Assembly (NCBI RefSeq): GCF_019977735.1
Contig: NZ_AP025020.1
Location: forward strand, 124,001-188,000
Length of the DNA: 64,000 nucleotides
Origin: Calothrix sp. PCC 7716
Lineage (GTDB): Bacteria > Cyanobacteriota > Cyanobacteriia > Cyanobacteriales > Nostocaceae
Reading direction: 5' to 3'
The translations under genes were made by a program, and so were the position numbers. Shown here one piece after another: positions 29,381-38,300 of the stretch. The stretch's first letter is position 1, and every line of letters begins with the position of its first letter. A model generated the notes under the pieces. It was not told the origin of the DNA and searched no databases. It was given only the letters and a program-made list of their open reading frames with translations.

Positions 29381-29415
29381 CAATGTTTCAATAATGTTTC
29401 CAATATTTCCAATTT
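29381..29415 (-). promoter_or_regulatory. Direct-repeat cluster upstream of the pPIWI_RE operon
   Basis: On the minus strand, about 70-105 bp before ATG 29310, ATTGGAAAT, ATTGGAAAC and ATTGAAAC follow each other at roughly 10-11-bp spacing, one helical turn. Such phasing is typical of operator or activator sites. No cognate regulator is identified. Confidence 0.4.
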
Positions 29416-29932
29416 AGTATGTGCGCTGTGAACTTTTCTGCAAACAAACAGGCACGACTTTATATAAAATTTTAATTAGTGCCCAAATTGAACGGGAAAA
29501 CCAAAAAAAGTCAAGAAAACAGCACAAATTGTTACACGAAAATCGTCAATGAGATGAATTTTGGTGCCAATTTCTTACTTTGTTTCAAAATCCTAATGAG
29601 AACAACCATTCAACAAGCCAGTGTCTCGCACGGTTGTTGCGCCACATAGGTGACAATGGATGGGTATTGAGATTCGACTGTCAATAAAATTTTATATAAC
29701 TTAATTTTATAATACAAGAACTTTCATTAAGTAATATTGACTTTGCATTACTCTTTCAAAAAATCTTATTCCGTCACCAGCAGAGTAGAAACTATTTATC
29801 TATGGTGATTTTAATCACATATTCCTTCGTTATAATCTGGTAAGTATATAGTATAAAAATTACTACTAATTAAGATTTGGGTATGGTTAAACAGAACAGA
29901 AATATATTGTACATTTATCAAGTTAAAGGTAA
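29416..29932. other. AT-rich intergenic stretch between divergent units
   Basis: No gene is seen. A 15-bp inverted repeat, TTATATAAAATTTTA (29460-29474) and TAAAATTTTATATAA (29685-29699), encloses about 210 bp. This is where GGCGCC sites stop, so it may mark the left edge of the acquired block. Promoters for the plus-strand gene at 29933 must lie here. Confidence 0.4.
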
Positions 29933-32020
29933 ATGAATTTAAAATACTTTTCTCAGTATTATAAGATTGCAATAACTGGTGAGGAGGATTGGTTTGACCC
30001 TTGTATGTCTTTAGATACATTATTATTTATAGACCCTTTTCTTGTTTTTAAAAGTAATAATCCATTTTTTTCAAAAAGTAGAGAGAATTTTTTTGATTTT
30101 TTTAGAGTAGCCTTTGAATTAGCTCATGAAGCTATAGGTTGCAGTTGCAAAGCAGCGTATAAGCAAAAACAATTAGAGGAGATTCTTAAGTTTCCTGAAG
30201 TCCAAGAATTATGCTTAGGTTTTTCAAAAGAAAGCATTAAGGGTTCTGGTTCTGGAAGTGGTTACTCTAAAGGTTTTACTAGCGCATTGATTAAATTAGC
30301 TGAGGAAGATAAAGATAAATCTTACAAAATACAGCACTTTGAAGAGATAGAAATATTCACATTAGGTATTGGAAGAGATAGAATTAGTGATGCAACAGCT
30401 AATATCATCAAACTTGAATTAATTAAATACACTCAAAGTGTATGCCAGCAATTTAAGATTCCAACTTCAGGCTGTCTAATCAAAAATGCCAGATTTAATT
30501 ATAAAGATAAACTTTGGGAGAATTGTTATTTTACATTGCCGAAAAATCCTTTCTATGATGTAAAAGAAAGAGAAAAACGAAGAGCCGTAATTCTTGTACC
30601 AAAAGAACTGCTTGGAGTATCTCACGCTATAGGCTCTGAGGGTTTTGAAGATTATATTAAAAATTATAGAAATGAGGATTTAAGAGCCAATCTAAATCAC
30701 GAAATTTTGAAAGAGTTAAAAAAACCAAAATCTAAAAAGGAAGTAATAAAAGGTATAGCAGAAAAACATCGTTATTTAGTACATGATTACATAAAATATA
30801 TTGAAGAGCATGAAGCAGAAATAAAGCCTTATAATCTAGAAATAGATAATAAAAATCTGTATAGAAATGACAAAAAAAGTTATGAGTTTGTTATTGCTAA
30901 TCCAATTGATATATCAGTTTCAAATGAACAAGATTTTATCCAATTTCTTGAGTTTGTAATAAATCAATTTAAAATATTTGTTGAAGACAAAGAGGGGTAT
31001 AAACTTCTTTGGGATATATCAAAAGATTTGACTGATTCATCATATGAATATAAACATAGAAATGAGTTTAATGCTCAGAGCTTGTTTGCTGAAATAATGT
31101 TAGGTTACTGTAAATTTAATGATATCACTATTTCTAATGAATCAGAAATTTGTAAAAAAATTATTAATTTTATATTTTCGGAATATAATAACAGTGCTTT
31201 CATAAAATTAAAACTGGCTAAAAATATTCTATCCAAACAATATGGCTTAGAAAACTTTTTAGTTGATGTCAGAATGCACGACACTCACCATAATTACTTA
31301 GTAGCTATTGCTTATGCAGAAAAAGAGATTGAAGGCTTAGAAAAATTGCTTAAAGAAATTGAATTAATGAGATTCGATGATATTAGATTTAAATTTGTTA
31401 TTGTGAATGCAAATAATATTTATATACCAGACATATCAAAAAATATGAATCCACAGCAAGGAATGCAAGATAATTCAATTCTGGATTTTCTGCAAAAAAT
31501 ATATGATAAGCTAGCTACTTTAGACAAAATAAATGATAAAGTAATAGAGTTAGATTATAAAGTAAGCAGCTTAGACTCAATTAGTAAAATAACTATGCAA
31601 GATACAAATGGAACTAGTAATATATTGATGAATCGCTATGAAGAGACGATAAGAGAAAATGAAAGTTTGAAACAAAACATTGAAATTCTTAATCAACAAG
31701 TAGAAGATAGAGATAGAATAATTGACAGGCAAGAAGAATACATAAAAGATTTAGTTGCCCAAATAGACCAAGCCTCAAAATATATCTCTTCCAAAGAAGA
31801 TAATAATGGAAATTTTACTCCAGAGCAAGTTACCAAAATAGTCGAATTATTTAAGGATATACCTGGAAGAACAACTAATTTTATCAATCAGGTTAATAAT
31901 GATTTGCGTAATAGTAGTCATGCACTTAGCAACTTTGGCACAAATCATGGAAAGCAAACAGGTAATGAACATAACTCACCACCACCGAGTAAAACAAACA
32001 TAAAAGATAAAGATTCTTAA
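29933..32020 (+). CDS. Uncharacterised protein with possible degenerate nuclease core and C-terminal coiled coil
   Basis: A 695-residue protein from ATG 29933 (AAAGG 4 nt upstream). The N-terminus has DTLLFIDPFLVF; around residues 100-165 is a Gly/Ser loop (KGSGSGSGYSKGFTSAL) followed by LGIGRDRISDATANIIKLELIKYTQ. I associate this order with a widespread, unnamed family that often ends in a restriction-endonuclease-like fold. The matching region (~380-460: RNEFNAQSLFAEIMLGYC, ISNESE, INFIFSEYNNSAFIKLKL) lacks the expected acidic residues. Residues ~520-620 are predicted coiled coil (KINDKVIELDYKVSSLD; ENESLKQNIEILNQQVEDR). It is AT-rich and has no GGCGCC. Probably a two-gene unit with the next gene; function unknown, possibly defence. 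Confidence 0.65.
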   Translation: MNLKYFSQYYKIAITGEEDWFDPCMSLDTLLFIDPFLVFKSNNPFFSKSRENFFDFFRVAFELAHEAIGCSCKAAYKQKQLEEILKFPEVQELCLGFSKESIKGSGSGSGYSKGFTSALIKLAEEDKDKSYKIQHFEEIEIFTLGIGRDRISDATANIIKLELIKYTQSVCQQFKIPTSGCLIKNARFNYKDKLWENCYFTLPKNPFYDVKEREKRRAVILVPKELLGVSHAIGSEGFEDYIKNYRNEDLRANLNHEILKELKKPKSKKEVIKGIAEKHRYLVHDYIKYIEEHEAEIKPYNLEIDNKNLYRNDKKSYEFVIANPIDISVSNEQDFIQFLEFVINQFKIFVEDKEGYKLLWDISKDLTDSSYEYKHRNEFNAQSLFAEIMLGYCKFNDITISNESEICKKIINFIFSEYNNSAFIKLKLAKNILSKQYGLENFLVDVRMHDTHHNYLVAIAYAEKEIEGLEKLLKEIELMRFDDIRFKFVIVNANNIYIPDISKNMNPQQGMQDNSILDFLQKIYDKLATLDKINDKVIELDYKVSSLDSISKITMQDTNGTSNILMNRYEETIRENESLKQNIEILNQQVEDRDRIIDRQEEYIKDLVAQIDQASKYISSKEDNNGNFTPEQVTKIVELFKDIPGRTTNFINQVNNDLRNSSHALSNFGTNHGKQTGNEHNSPPPSKTNIKDKDS

Positions 32021-32059
32021 GTTTATCACTTTCCAAATAACTAAATTCAAAGGTAAATT

Positions 32060-32455
32060 ATGTCACAAGCCAATAATAATTTTAGTGGAGCTAACTTTCC
32101 TGGTGTCGTCAATTTTGGCGAGAATCGTGGCACTCAAATAGGAATTCAGCACAACTATACTCAAGAGCAAAATTTAGCCCAAGCCGCAGCCGAGATTCAA
32201 GAGCTACTGAAACAACTGGAAGTGAGCAACCCAACGGTCACTCAAATCCAGCAACAAGCCGTCATAGTTAAAAAAGTTGAAGAGCATATTAGACGCAATC
32301 CCACAATACGAGACAGACTCTGGAGTGCTTTGAAAGCTGGCGGAATTGAAGCTTTAAAACAGGCTTTAGATGCCATCTACGAAAATCCGCTTGTAATTAT
32401 TTCGGTGGAAACCATAAAGGGCTTTTTAGAAGCAGAATACTCAAATAAAAGTTAA
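32060..32455 (+). CDS. Small cyanobacterial alpha-helical protein with GxTQIGxQHNY signature
   Basis: A 131-residue protein 39 nt downstream of the preceding gene, with the same AAAGGTAAA-type leader. Its N-terminus (FSGANFPGVVNFGENRGTQIGIQHNY) resembles pentapeptide-like, glycine-containing prefixes. The rest (NLAQAAAEIQELLKQLEVS, IRRNPTIRDRLWSALKAGGIEALKQAL) is helical and recurs in cyanobacteria as a stand-alone protein or a short domain. I cannot assign a biochemical role. Pairing with the larger upstream protein suggests an adaptor or regulatory partner; that is inference. Confidence 0.65.
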   Translation: MSQANNNFSGANFPGVVNFGENRGTQIGIQHNYTQEQNLAQAAAEIQELLKQLEVSNPTVTQIQQQAVIVKKVEEHIRRNPTIRDRLWSALKAGGIEALKQALDAIYENPLVIISVETIKGFLEAEYSNKS

Positions 32456-32473
32456 GATTAGGTTAATCTAAAT

Positions 32474-32623
32474 CTAAGATACAGGCAGTTTGACCCAAAT
32501 GAGCGCTTGCACACTTTCGTCTTGACATACGTAAAAAGCAGTGTGCAAGACCTCAAACAGGCTTTGCAGCTTCTCAATCCCCAAAATAATCTCCTGAACC
32601 GAACCGGATAATTTAAAGTGCAT
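32474..32623 (-). CDS. Short ORF or gene remnant
   Basis: A 49-codon frame (MHFKLSGSVQEIILGIEK to WVKLPVS) on the minus strand, downstream of the 32692 gene. The frame stays open for another ~16 codons upstream of this ATG without a better start, and no clear ribosome binding site is seen, so it may be the tail of a lost gene. The composition reads like real protein (LQSLFEVLHTAFYVC). Function unknown. Confidence 0.3.
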   Translation of the reverse strand: MHFKLSGSVQEIILGIEKLQSLFEVLHTAFYVCQDESVQALIWVKLPVS

Positions 32624-32691
32624 TTCAGACTGTTGACTATTAAAGTAAAACTGAGTTTCTATTCCTAAAAGCTAAGAGTTTTTAGTTGCAG

Positions 32692-34755
32692 TTAAATAGC
32701 TGATTTTTTGTTTTTGGCGATTAAGATATAATATACACTTTCCTTTCTATTAAACAGCTGAACTGATGATAGTTTAATAACTTTTATTTTTGCTGGAAAG
32801 AACTCTTTGTTATCGGGTAATTTACCTTCTCCAGTTACCTTATAGCTAGCATTATTCAAGTAATTTGACATATCGTAAATAATTTCATCGATTGGATCAT
32901 TATCAGTGAGTTGACCAAATTTACGTGCTTGCTCTGCCTTATTACTAGCAGACACATTTTTTAATGACAATTTGTTTTTATTTTGAGATACTACCACAAA
33001 TTGACTTGATATACGATATTCATAAATTAAGTTATATATTTCTTCTGCTTTTAAACCTGATTTATTAAGCATTTTAAGGAAAAAAGCGTTAGAATTAGTG
33101 TAGTTCATAGCCAAGTCACATGATACAACATGCTTTTCCGTCGGTTGAATATCTTTATTCTCTCCTATCTGATAAAAATTAACTTCACTTAATTCTGTGA
33201 ATTTATTAGATAAATCGTTTTCATCAGCAATAACCATTTTAATTTGTTCAATATCAACAGATGGCTGGTTAAAATTTTTTATTGTTTCCTCTATTTTGAA
33301 TTCACTTTTAAGTGCAACGGTATTTCTTCTCAAAATACGTTCCCAAGAATTATAAGTTTCAGTTTTCAGACCACTATTATTAACTGTTTTGACGGCGTGA
33401 GTAGTATAGTCAAAATTGTTTATCAATTCTTGCGAGAGTAAGAATGGCAAATTCTTTTCTTTTAAAAAGGATGAAATATTCTTTATCTTCTCTGCTTTCA
33501 ACTTTTCCAAATCAAGATAAGAAGTGCTGAGTTTAAGAAATGCAAATCTTTCGGATAATTTTTTATTTTTATAACCAGCCAGTAAACTTTCACCAATTTT
33601 GTCAAACAGAATTTTGTTTAACTCGTTGATTTCCTCAATGCTGTCAAAGTTTTTATAGGTTGGGATACCTGTTTTAATATTTAATAACTGCATGACATCA
33701 CCTTTATTTAAAGTATTTTGGTTATTTTCTCCCAAAAGTATGTTACTAGCTACCTCTGATTGGGTTAAGTTACTAGCAATTAATTGAGCAGGATTTATCT
33801 CGTTAAAATTCATATTTGCTTGTGCTTGAATCTTACGAGGTAAGATTTTACGCTGAAAGTTGAGTGCTTTATTCATCTCCGACCCGTAATTAGAAAATTT
33901 TAACTCGTCTTTTAATTTTACATAGCCTGTTGCTTCCCACATCTTAGGGTTATTAATCAACCAACGATCATAAGGCAGATTAGTAATTGTGAAAGATAAT
34001 ACAAACAATATAGCTGGTTTAAGAACTATTCCTATACCCGCATTACGAATCTCCTGATTTTTACTGTTAAGTTTGGTTGTGATATCGGCAAGGTCTTGGC
34101 TTAAATTAGTGTAATAATAAACGGTTTGAACTAGAAATCTATTCTCTTTTATTATTTGCTCCTGTAAAAATTTTATAAATAAATTTGCTCGGTACCGAGA
34201 ACGCTTTTCTAAAAGGAGATTCAAGTAGGCTAGGCTGGCTAAATTATTTGTGTCACTTTGATTAATAGGAATTGGTTTAGTAGAAATCTTGACGGCTTCA
34301 ATAACTTCAATTAGCGATTGATCGAAGATTTGCCAGTAGGGCTGAATATCTTCTCTCCATTTTTCATTTTCATTTAAGGATAAATATTCAATTAAACCTT
34401 TAGAATATTCATAAGAAGTTTTATTGTGTAATTTGTTAATGAAATTTGCGTCGATTTTAAACAACTTGGTAAATTCCTGCATTGACTGATGATTAGAAGA
34501 CTTAAAATTTTCCCATATATCCAAAAACAGCTTTTCTACATCATCTCGCATCTGTTTTTTAAATTCCTGTAATCCTCTATTTACTTCTGCTCGTTCAATA
34601 AGTAAATTATCGCGTTGAGCAATCAGGTCAGAGCTGATGGCAGTTAAGTTGTTAATTTGAGTTTTAGCCCAATTAACAGGTACTTTTATAAAATTTAGTT
34701 TAGTAAAGATGTTGTTTAATTCGGCAGTTTTTTTACTATTTAAATTTTCTTTCAT
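32692..34755 (-). CDS. Large uncharacterised protein, coiled-coil N-terminus
   Basis: ATG 34755 gives 687 residues; an in-frame TTG at 34800 would add 15, and neither has a convincing ribosome binding site. Residues ~35-100 are strongly helical and charged (LIAQRDNLLIERAEVNRGLQEFKKQMRDDVEKLF). The middle has a hydrophobic stretch (GIGIVLKPAILFVLSFTI, ~265) that might touch membrane. The C-terminal ~150 residues (VVSCDLAMNYTNSNAFFLK, EIYNLIYEYRISSQFVVVS) look globular. No known domain is recognised. Very AT-rich, without GGCGCC, in the suspected acquired block. Possibly an effector of a conflict system, but only context suggests that. Confidence 0.6.
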   Translation of the reverse strand: MKENLNSKKTAELNNIFTKLNFIKVPVNWAKTQINNLTAISSDLIAQRDNLLIERAEVNRGLQEFKKQMRDDVEKLFLDIWENFKSSNHQSMQEFTKLFKIDANFINKLHNKTSYEYSKGLIEYLSLNENEKWREDIQPYWQIFDQSLIEVIEAVKISTKPIPINQSDTNNLASLAYLNLLLEKRSRYRANLFIKFLQEQIIKENRFLVQTVYYYTNLSQDLADITTKLNSKNQEIRNAGIGIVLKPAILFVLSFTITNLPYDRWLINNPKMWEATGYVKLKDELKFSNYGSEMNKALNFQRKILPRKIQAQANMNFNEINPAQLIASNLTQSEVASNILLGENNQNTLNKGDVMQLLNIKTGIPTYKNFDSIEEINELNKILFDKIGESLLAGYKNKKLSERFAFLKLSTSYLDLEKLKAEKIKNISSFLKEKNLPFLLSQELINNFDYTTHAVKTVNNSGLKTETYNSWERILRRNTVALKSEFKIEETIKNFNQPSVDIEQIKMVIADENDLSNKFTELSEVNFYQIGENKDIQPTEKHVVSCDLAMNYTNSNAFFLKMLNKSGLKAEEIYNLIYEYRISSQFVVVSQNKNKLSLKNVSASNKAEQARKFGQLTDNDPIDEIIYDMSNYLNNASYKVTGEGKLPDNKEFFPAKIKVIKLSSVQLFNRKESVYYILIAKNKKSAI

Positions 34756-35101
34756 ATTCAAGTATTCAAGGCAGCTAAAATAATGAACTAACAGTGTCAA
34801 GCTATAACATTAAATATGAAGTTAATATAACGGCTAGATGACACAAAAAGATAATGTCAGTGAATATACTTAATTTCAGTGATATGAGTCACAATTTGTA
34901 GGTTTTTTTGAATAATTTAGTTTACACTGTAACTAAATTGCCTTGTACAGACAGCGAGTGAGATTAGCCATAGTATTATTTGATTAAGTTATTAGACTTA
35001 GCCTGATGCTTTATCATTCAAATTATTGTTTACATCAAAATTTTTGATTGCCTCCGAAACGCTTTGATTCAGAGCCAGAATAACTACTTTTAAACTTGCT
35101 C
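34756..35101. other. Intergenic stretch, nothing recognised
   Basis: About 345 bp of AT-rich DNA upstream of the 32692 gene and downstream of the 35102 gene. No gene, repeat or clear terminator was seen. Confidence 0.4.
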
Positions 35102-35566
35102 CTACTTCAAAAATTTCATCACTTCTTCCTCTCTTTTCTTACAAATAGCTATTCTTTGAATACGGCGTGCAATATCGTTGATGTCTTTTTTCATTTCTTT
35201 CAGGTTTTCTTCTTCTCCTTCTTTGGGATAGTATTCGTCTATTAGAGTCAAAAAATTATTTAATTGCTCTACAGCTTCCAAATAATCTTCTGAAGTCGCT
35301 AAATGTTCATTCACAGACATTTTAGCCATATGCAGGGTTTGCATATAGTTGTTTGTTTGGCTGTAAGAATAAACTTCTGGAGCATCAGAGCTAGAAATTT
35401 TAGCGTTTTTATCTCCACAAAATAAATATCTACACCACTTGTTTATCCTAGCGCAAGCTGTATCAACGGTTTTTCGCTCGTATTTAATCAAATACTCTTC
35501 TTGATATAAGCCCGTGGCAGGATTAACATCAGGGTATTTGAACTTGGGTGCGCTTTCATTAGACAT
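35102..35566 (-). CDS. Small helical protein of unknown function
   Basis: ATG 35566 (start MSNESAPKFKYPDVNPATG) gives ~154 residues; an in-frame TTG at 35617 is less likely. The body is helical and charged, ending in IARRIQRIAICKKREEEVMKFLK. Three cysteines (TACARINKWCRYLFCGDKN) lie close together near residue 45 and could bind metal, but the spacing fits no family I know. It lies 86 nt downstream of the recombinase gene on the same strand, so it may be co-transcribed with it. Confidence 0.5.
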   Translation of the reverse strand: MSNESAPKFKYPDVNPATGLYQEEYLIKYERKTVDTACARINKWCRYLFCGDKNAKISSSDAPEVYSYSQTNNYMQTLHMAKMSVNEHLATSEDYLEAVEQLNNFLTLIDEYYPKEGEEENLKEMKKDINDIARRIQRIAICKKREEEVMKFLK

Positions 35567-35652
35567 AGGAAATAAAATTAACCAATAAGTACTGTTTTTC
35601 TGCTTTTTGTAAAGCAACTGACAATAATTAGTAGTAGTTCAAAAACTGAGTG

Positions 35653-36696
35653 TCACACCAAATCTGCCAAAACATCAGAGATTTCCCGCTGCTCCTTCTG
35701 GCGCCGACGGTTATCATCGTACTTTTGAATAGTGTCGATGCTGGCGTGCCTACTCAAGTTTTGTACCTTCCTGTAATTTCCATTGCTGTGGTCAAGGGCG
35801 GTGGTAATGGAGCTATGGCGTACTCGGTGCGGGGACATGTGCTTGGAAATACCTGCTTGTTTACAAAGCTTTACCACGAGGTGCCGAATCGATTCTCCGA
35901 TTAACCTATCTTCAATCTCGCCTTTGCGTGGAGAGAGGGAACCAAAAAGCGGTTCATATTTCTGCTCAACGCTTTTCTTGCTGGCTTTAATCCAGTCGGC
36001 AATCGCATCGGTGGTTTTTTGGGTTAGCTCAATTACCGTCTTTTGTGTCCCCGTACCTTTACCGTAAATTGTTATGGTTTTAGCTTGCGGGTTGAAGTCG
36101 TCCACATCAAGGGCGCAAATCTCGTTTCTTCGCAAAGCGTTATCCCACAAGAGGCGCAGGATTGCGTAGTCCCGCTTGCCTTTTAAAGTATTGCGGTCAA
36201 CCAGTGCCAGCACTTTAGCGTATTCGCTCGCTTCAATGCCCGATGTATCCCTGTATTTCTGAACGATTTCTGATTTAACATCAGTGAGAGTGAAAGCACA
36301 GACTCCAAGTTTTCTGCCCATAGCGACCATCGACCTGATGGCTGCGAGCTTTCTATTGACGGTGTTTTCAGAAAATCTACGCTCGTTCATTAAATAGCTT
36401 TTAAAATTGAGAACCAAAGATACAGCTTGTCCTTGAGTGAGATGTAAAAACTCTAAAACTGTATCGCGACTGGGTTCTTTGCCAGTTGTAAAAATAAAGA
36501 AATCCCGTAAATCTCTTTGGTAGCAACGCCTTGTTCCTTCACAGCGAGTATCTTTGAGAAGCTGGTTGATGACATCTACTTCTTTTTCAAGGGTTTTGAA
36601 ACTGTCGCCTATGGTGAGGGTGTAGGATTTTTCCAAACTGTAGGTGTGTTTGACCATAGGGACAGAAACTCTTATATGTAGAGCCAAAACCGTCAT
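35653..36696 (-). CDS. Tyrosine recombinase/integrase
   Basis: A ~347-residue phage-integrase-type recombinase. An N-terminal SAM-like core-binding domain (FLHLTQGQAVSLVLNFKSYL, NRKLAAIRSMVAMGRKLG) precedes the catalytic domain. The catalytic set is visible: Arg in NALRRNEICAL, a lysine in the GKGTGTQKTV beta-hairpin, HRVRHSSIT (HxxR), SRHASIDTIQ (second His) and the nucleophile Tyr in IQKYDD. The start is uncertain: ATG 36696 has a weak GTGAG upstream, ATG 36657 and TTG 36723 are alternatives. It borders the GGCGCC-free block but contains GGCGCC itself (35700). It may integrate or resolve the replicon; no att repeats were found. Confidence 0.85.
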   Translation of the reverse strand: MTVLALHIRVSVPMVKHTYSLEKSYTLTIGDSFKTLEKEVDVINQLLKDTRCEGTRRCYQRDLRDFFIFTTGKEPSRDTVLEFLHLTQGQAVSLVLNFKSYLMNERRFSENTVNRKLAAIRSMVAMGRKLGVCAFTLTDVKSEIVQKYRDTSGIEASEYAKVLALVDRNTLKGKRDYAILRLLWDNALRRNEICALDVDDFNPQAKTITIYGKGTGTQKTVIELTQKTTDAIADWIKASKKSVEQKYEPLFGSLSPRKGEIEDRLIGESIRHLVVKLCKQAGISKHMSPHRVRHSSITTALDHSNGNYRKVQNLSRHASIDTIQKYDDNRRRQKEQREISDVLADLV

Positions 36697-37013
36697 TCTC
36701 ACTTTACCGAAGTCGCTAGGCAATATATGACACGGTTAATTAAATGTTCGCTGTCCGTATTCTACATCCAAGAGGAGCGCGCATTTACTTAACGTTATTC
36801 TTAACAAGTGTGTTAATTTTGAGATAAGTTTGGAGAGGCGCCTGTATTCAAGTAGAATATTTGTATAGATGATTACCAGCCATGTGATTGTATTTTTTTG
36901 TAGTAACGTATCTTATATTATTGGTAATTTTCCAGCGGGAAGGAAGTAAAGCTTACTAATTCGACATCGTAATACTTTGGGTCGGATCATTACAACTTAT
37001 CCGCACGTTCATC
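36697..37013. other. Intergenic stretch, nothing recognised
   Basis: About 317 bp between two minus-strand units, with one GGCGCC site (around 36838). No ORF with support and no convincing promoter or terminator was identified. Confidence 0.4.
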
Positions 37014-37511
37014 TTACTTTGTCCATTCAGTACTTTGCTTAAGCAGCTTGTTTTGTGGAAGGTTTGGTCGCTTGCCAACGTACCATTCAATAAAGTGAAT
37101 TAAAGCGTCTTTCATGTTTGTTCCGTTCATGGAGGTCATGCCTTTGAATTGCGTTCTTAGTTTTTTGGGCAATTCAAGATGGTAGGCTATGGGGTTGGTT
37201 ATTAGGTAGGTAGGGTTGAAAACTTTGTTAAGTGGGGGTTGAAAGAATTCAATTAAGGCTTTTTCTAGTTCTGGCAGTTTTTCTGGTGGGGAGATTTCAA
37301 GCCAAGCGATTCTAATGTTACCTATGCGGGACAAGCTTATGTAGTGGTGATGGTGTATCCATCGCTGTCTGGGGTTTATTGATTTACCGATGTATTGAGT
37401 TTTACCTGATGTGTCGATGGCAAAGTAGATAGCTGGTTTTTCTGGTAGTTGCGCTCTCATTGACAATGGTACTGATGGCAACTCCAGGGGATTGATGGAA
37501 GCTGGGTTCAT
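37014..37511 (-). CDS. GIY-YIG nuclease domain protein with C-terminal ribbon-helix-helix-like segment
   Basis: A 165-residue protein. Residues ~25-100 form a GIY-YIG nuclease core: PAIYFAIDTSGKTQYIGKS (the GIY/YIG pair, first G replaced by A), NPRQRWIHHHH (catalytic Arg region) and the metal-binding Glu region ALIEFFQPPLN. The C-terminal part (YHLELPKKLRTQFKGMTSMNGTNMKDALIHFIEWYVG) resembles a strand plus two helices of a ribbon-helix-helix DNA-binding domain. The preceding gene, 16 nt upstream, encodes a stand-alone ribbon-helix-helix protein, so the two form an operon. A role in DNA cleavage at specific sites on the replicon is plausible. Confidence 0.75.
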   Translation of the reverse strand: MNPASINPLELPSVPLSMRAQLPEKPAIYFAIDTSGKTQYIGKSINPRQRWIHHHHYISLSRIGNIRIAWLEISPPEKLPELEKALIEFFQPPLNKVFNPTYLITNPIAYHLELPKKLRTQFKGMTSMNGTNMKDALIHFIEWYVGKRPNLPQNKLLKQSTEWTK

Positions 37512-37527
37512 TTATTTGTTTTGTTTG

Positions 37528-37713
37528 CTAACTTTTGGGGTCTTGCTTTGCCCATTCGGCGCCTTCTTTTTTTGCTTCTGCTACTGCGCGCTCTAAAAGG
37601 TAGGCAGCAAGATTTGACAATGGGCGCCCGTCGTAATTCGCCCATTTCTCTAAATCTTCTGCAAGCCTGTCTGGTAGTGTGACTTGGATACGTTTGCTCA
37701 TACCCGACATCAT
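37528..37713 (-). CDS. Ribbon-helix-helix (CopG/Arc-type) DNA-binding protein
   Basis: A ~61-residue protein; ATG 37713 or 37710 follows AAGG by 4-7 nt. The segment KRIQVTLPDRLAEDLEKWANYDGRPLSNLAAYLLERAV is a standard ribbon-helix-helix fold: one beta-strand (RIQVTLP) for DNA contacts and two helices for dimerisation. Such proteins are plasmid copy-control repressors or antitoxins. It is the first gene of a pair with the GIY-YIG protein and probably autoregulates that operon. Confidence 0.85.
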   Translation of the reverse strand: MMSGMSKRIQVTLPDRLAEDLEKWANYDGRPLSNLAAYLLERAVAEAKKEGAEWAKQDPKS

Positions 37714-38300
37714 ACTGCCTTGGGTCAAATTATTATTATTTTACATCAATTTAACACATATTTGAGTAACTATTACATTTGTGTGTGTTATTATGATGTA
37801 ATAATTGTTTGAAGGTTAGGAGAAAATATAGTTGGCAACTTAAAGGAGGAGTACTAATCTATTGGTAGTCAATGTTATTTGTTTTAATGGTATTTTTTTA
37901 CCACAGAGACGCAGAGGGCACAGAGATAAGAGAGTTAATTAGAGGCGCCTGCTGTTCTATGTCAAAAGTTTTGGAAGGTAGGAGGAATGAACCACGCTCG
38001 TCACAAAGGACACAAAGGAAGAATTTTTCAGAAATAAGGCTGCCAAAATTAATGATATGGACTACTCGCTAACTTCAGTGAAGGAATAAAGTAGGCTAAA
38101 ACCTTTGAAATATCGTTGTTTGTGATGGCGAGAAGAGGTTTAACGCGCGCAGTGAGTAGTATTTGTAGTTTCGCGCTTCTAATTCGCTTTTAAAGTTGGC
38201 AGATGTGTTTTACGTAATCTACGTACATATTAGAGAATATGATTTTGCGTGAGGGCGCTTTGTTGTGCATTATGGAGGCGATGAATTCAAATAACTAAAA
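37714..38300. repeat. Intergenic stretch with two dispersed-repeat copies
   Basis: ACCACAGAGACGCAGAGGGC and its extension occupy 37900-37935; GAACCACGCTCGTCACAAAG and its extension occupy 37984-38020. Both belong to the intergenic family seen elsewhere in the window. An open frame across them (37872-38072) is repeat-derived and was not called. The remaining ~280 bp hold nothing recognisable. Confidence 0.6.

Noticed and set aside
29416-36723. Integrated element with flanking att repeats
   Set aside because: Apart from a 15-bp AT-rich inverted repeat no direct repeat bordering the block was found, so exact boundaries are not claimed.
37872-38072. 66-codon plus-strand frame
   Set aside because: Most of it is made of dispersed intergenic repeats.
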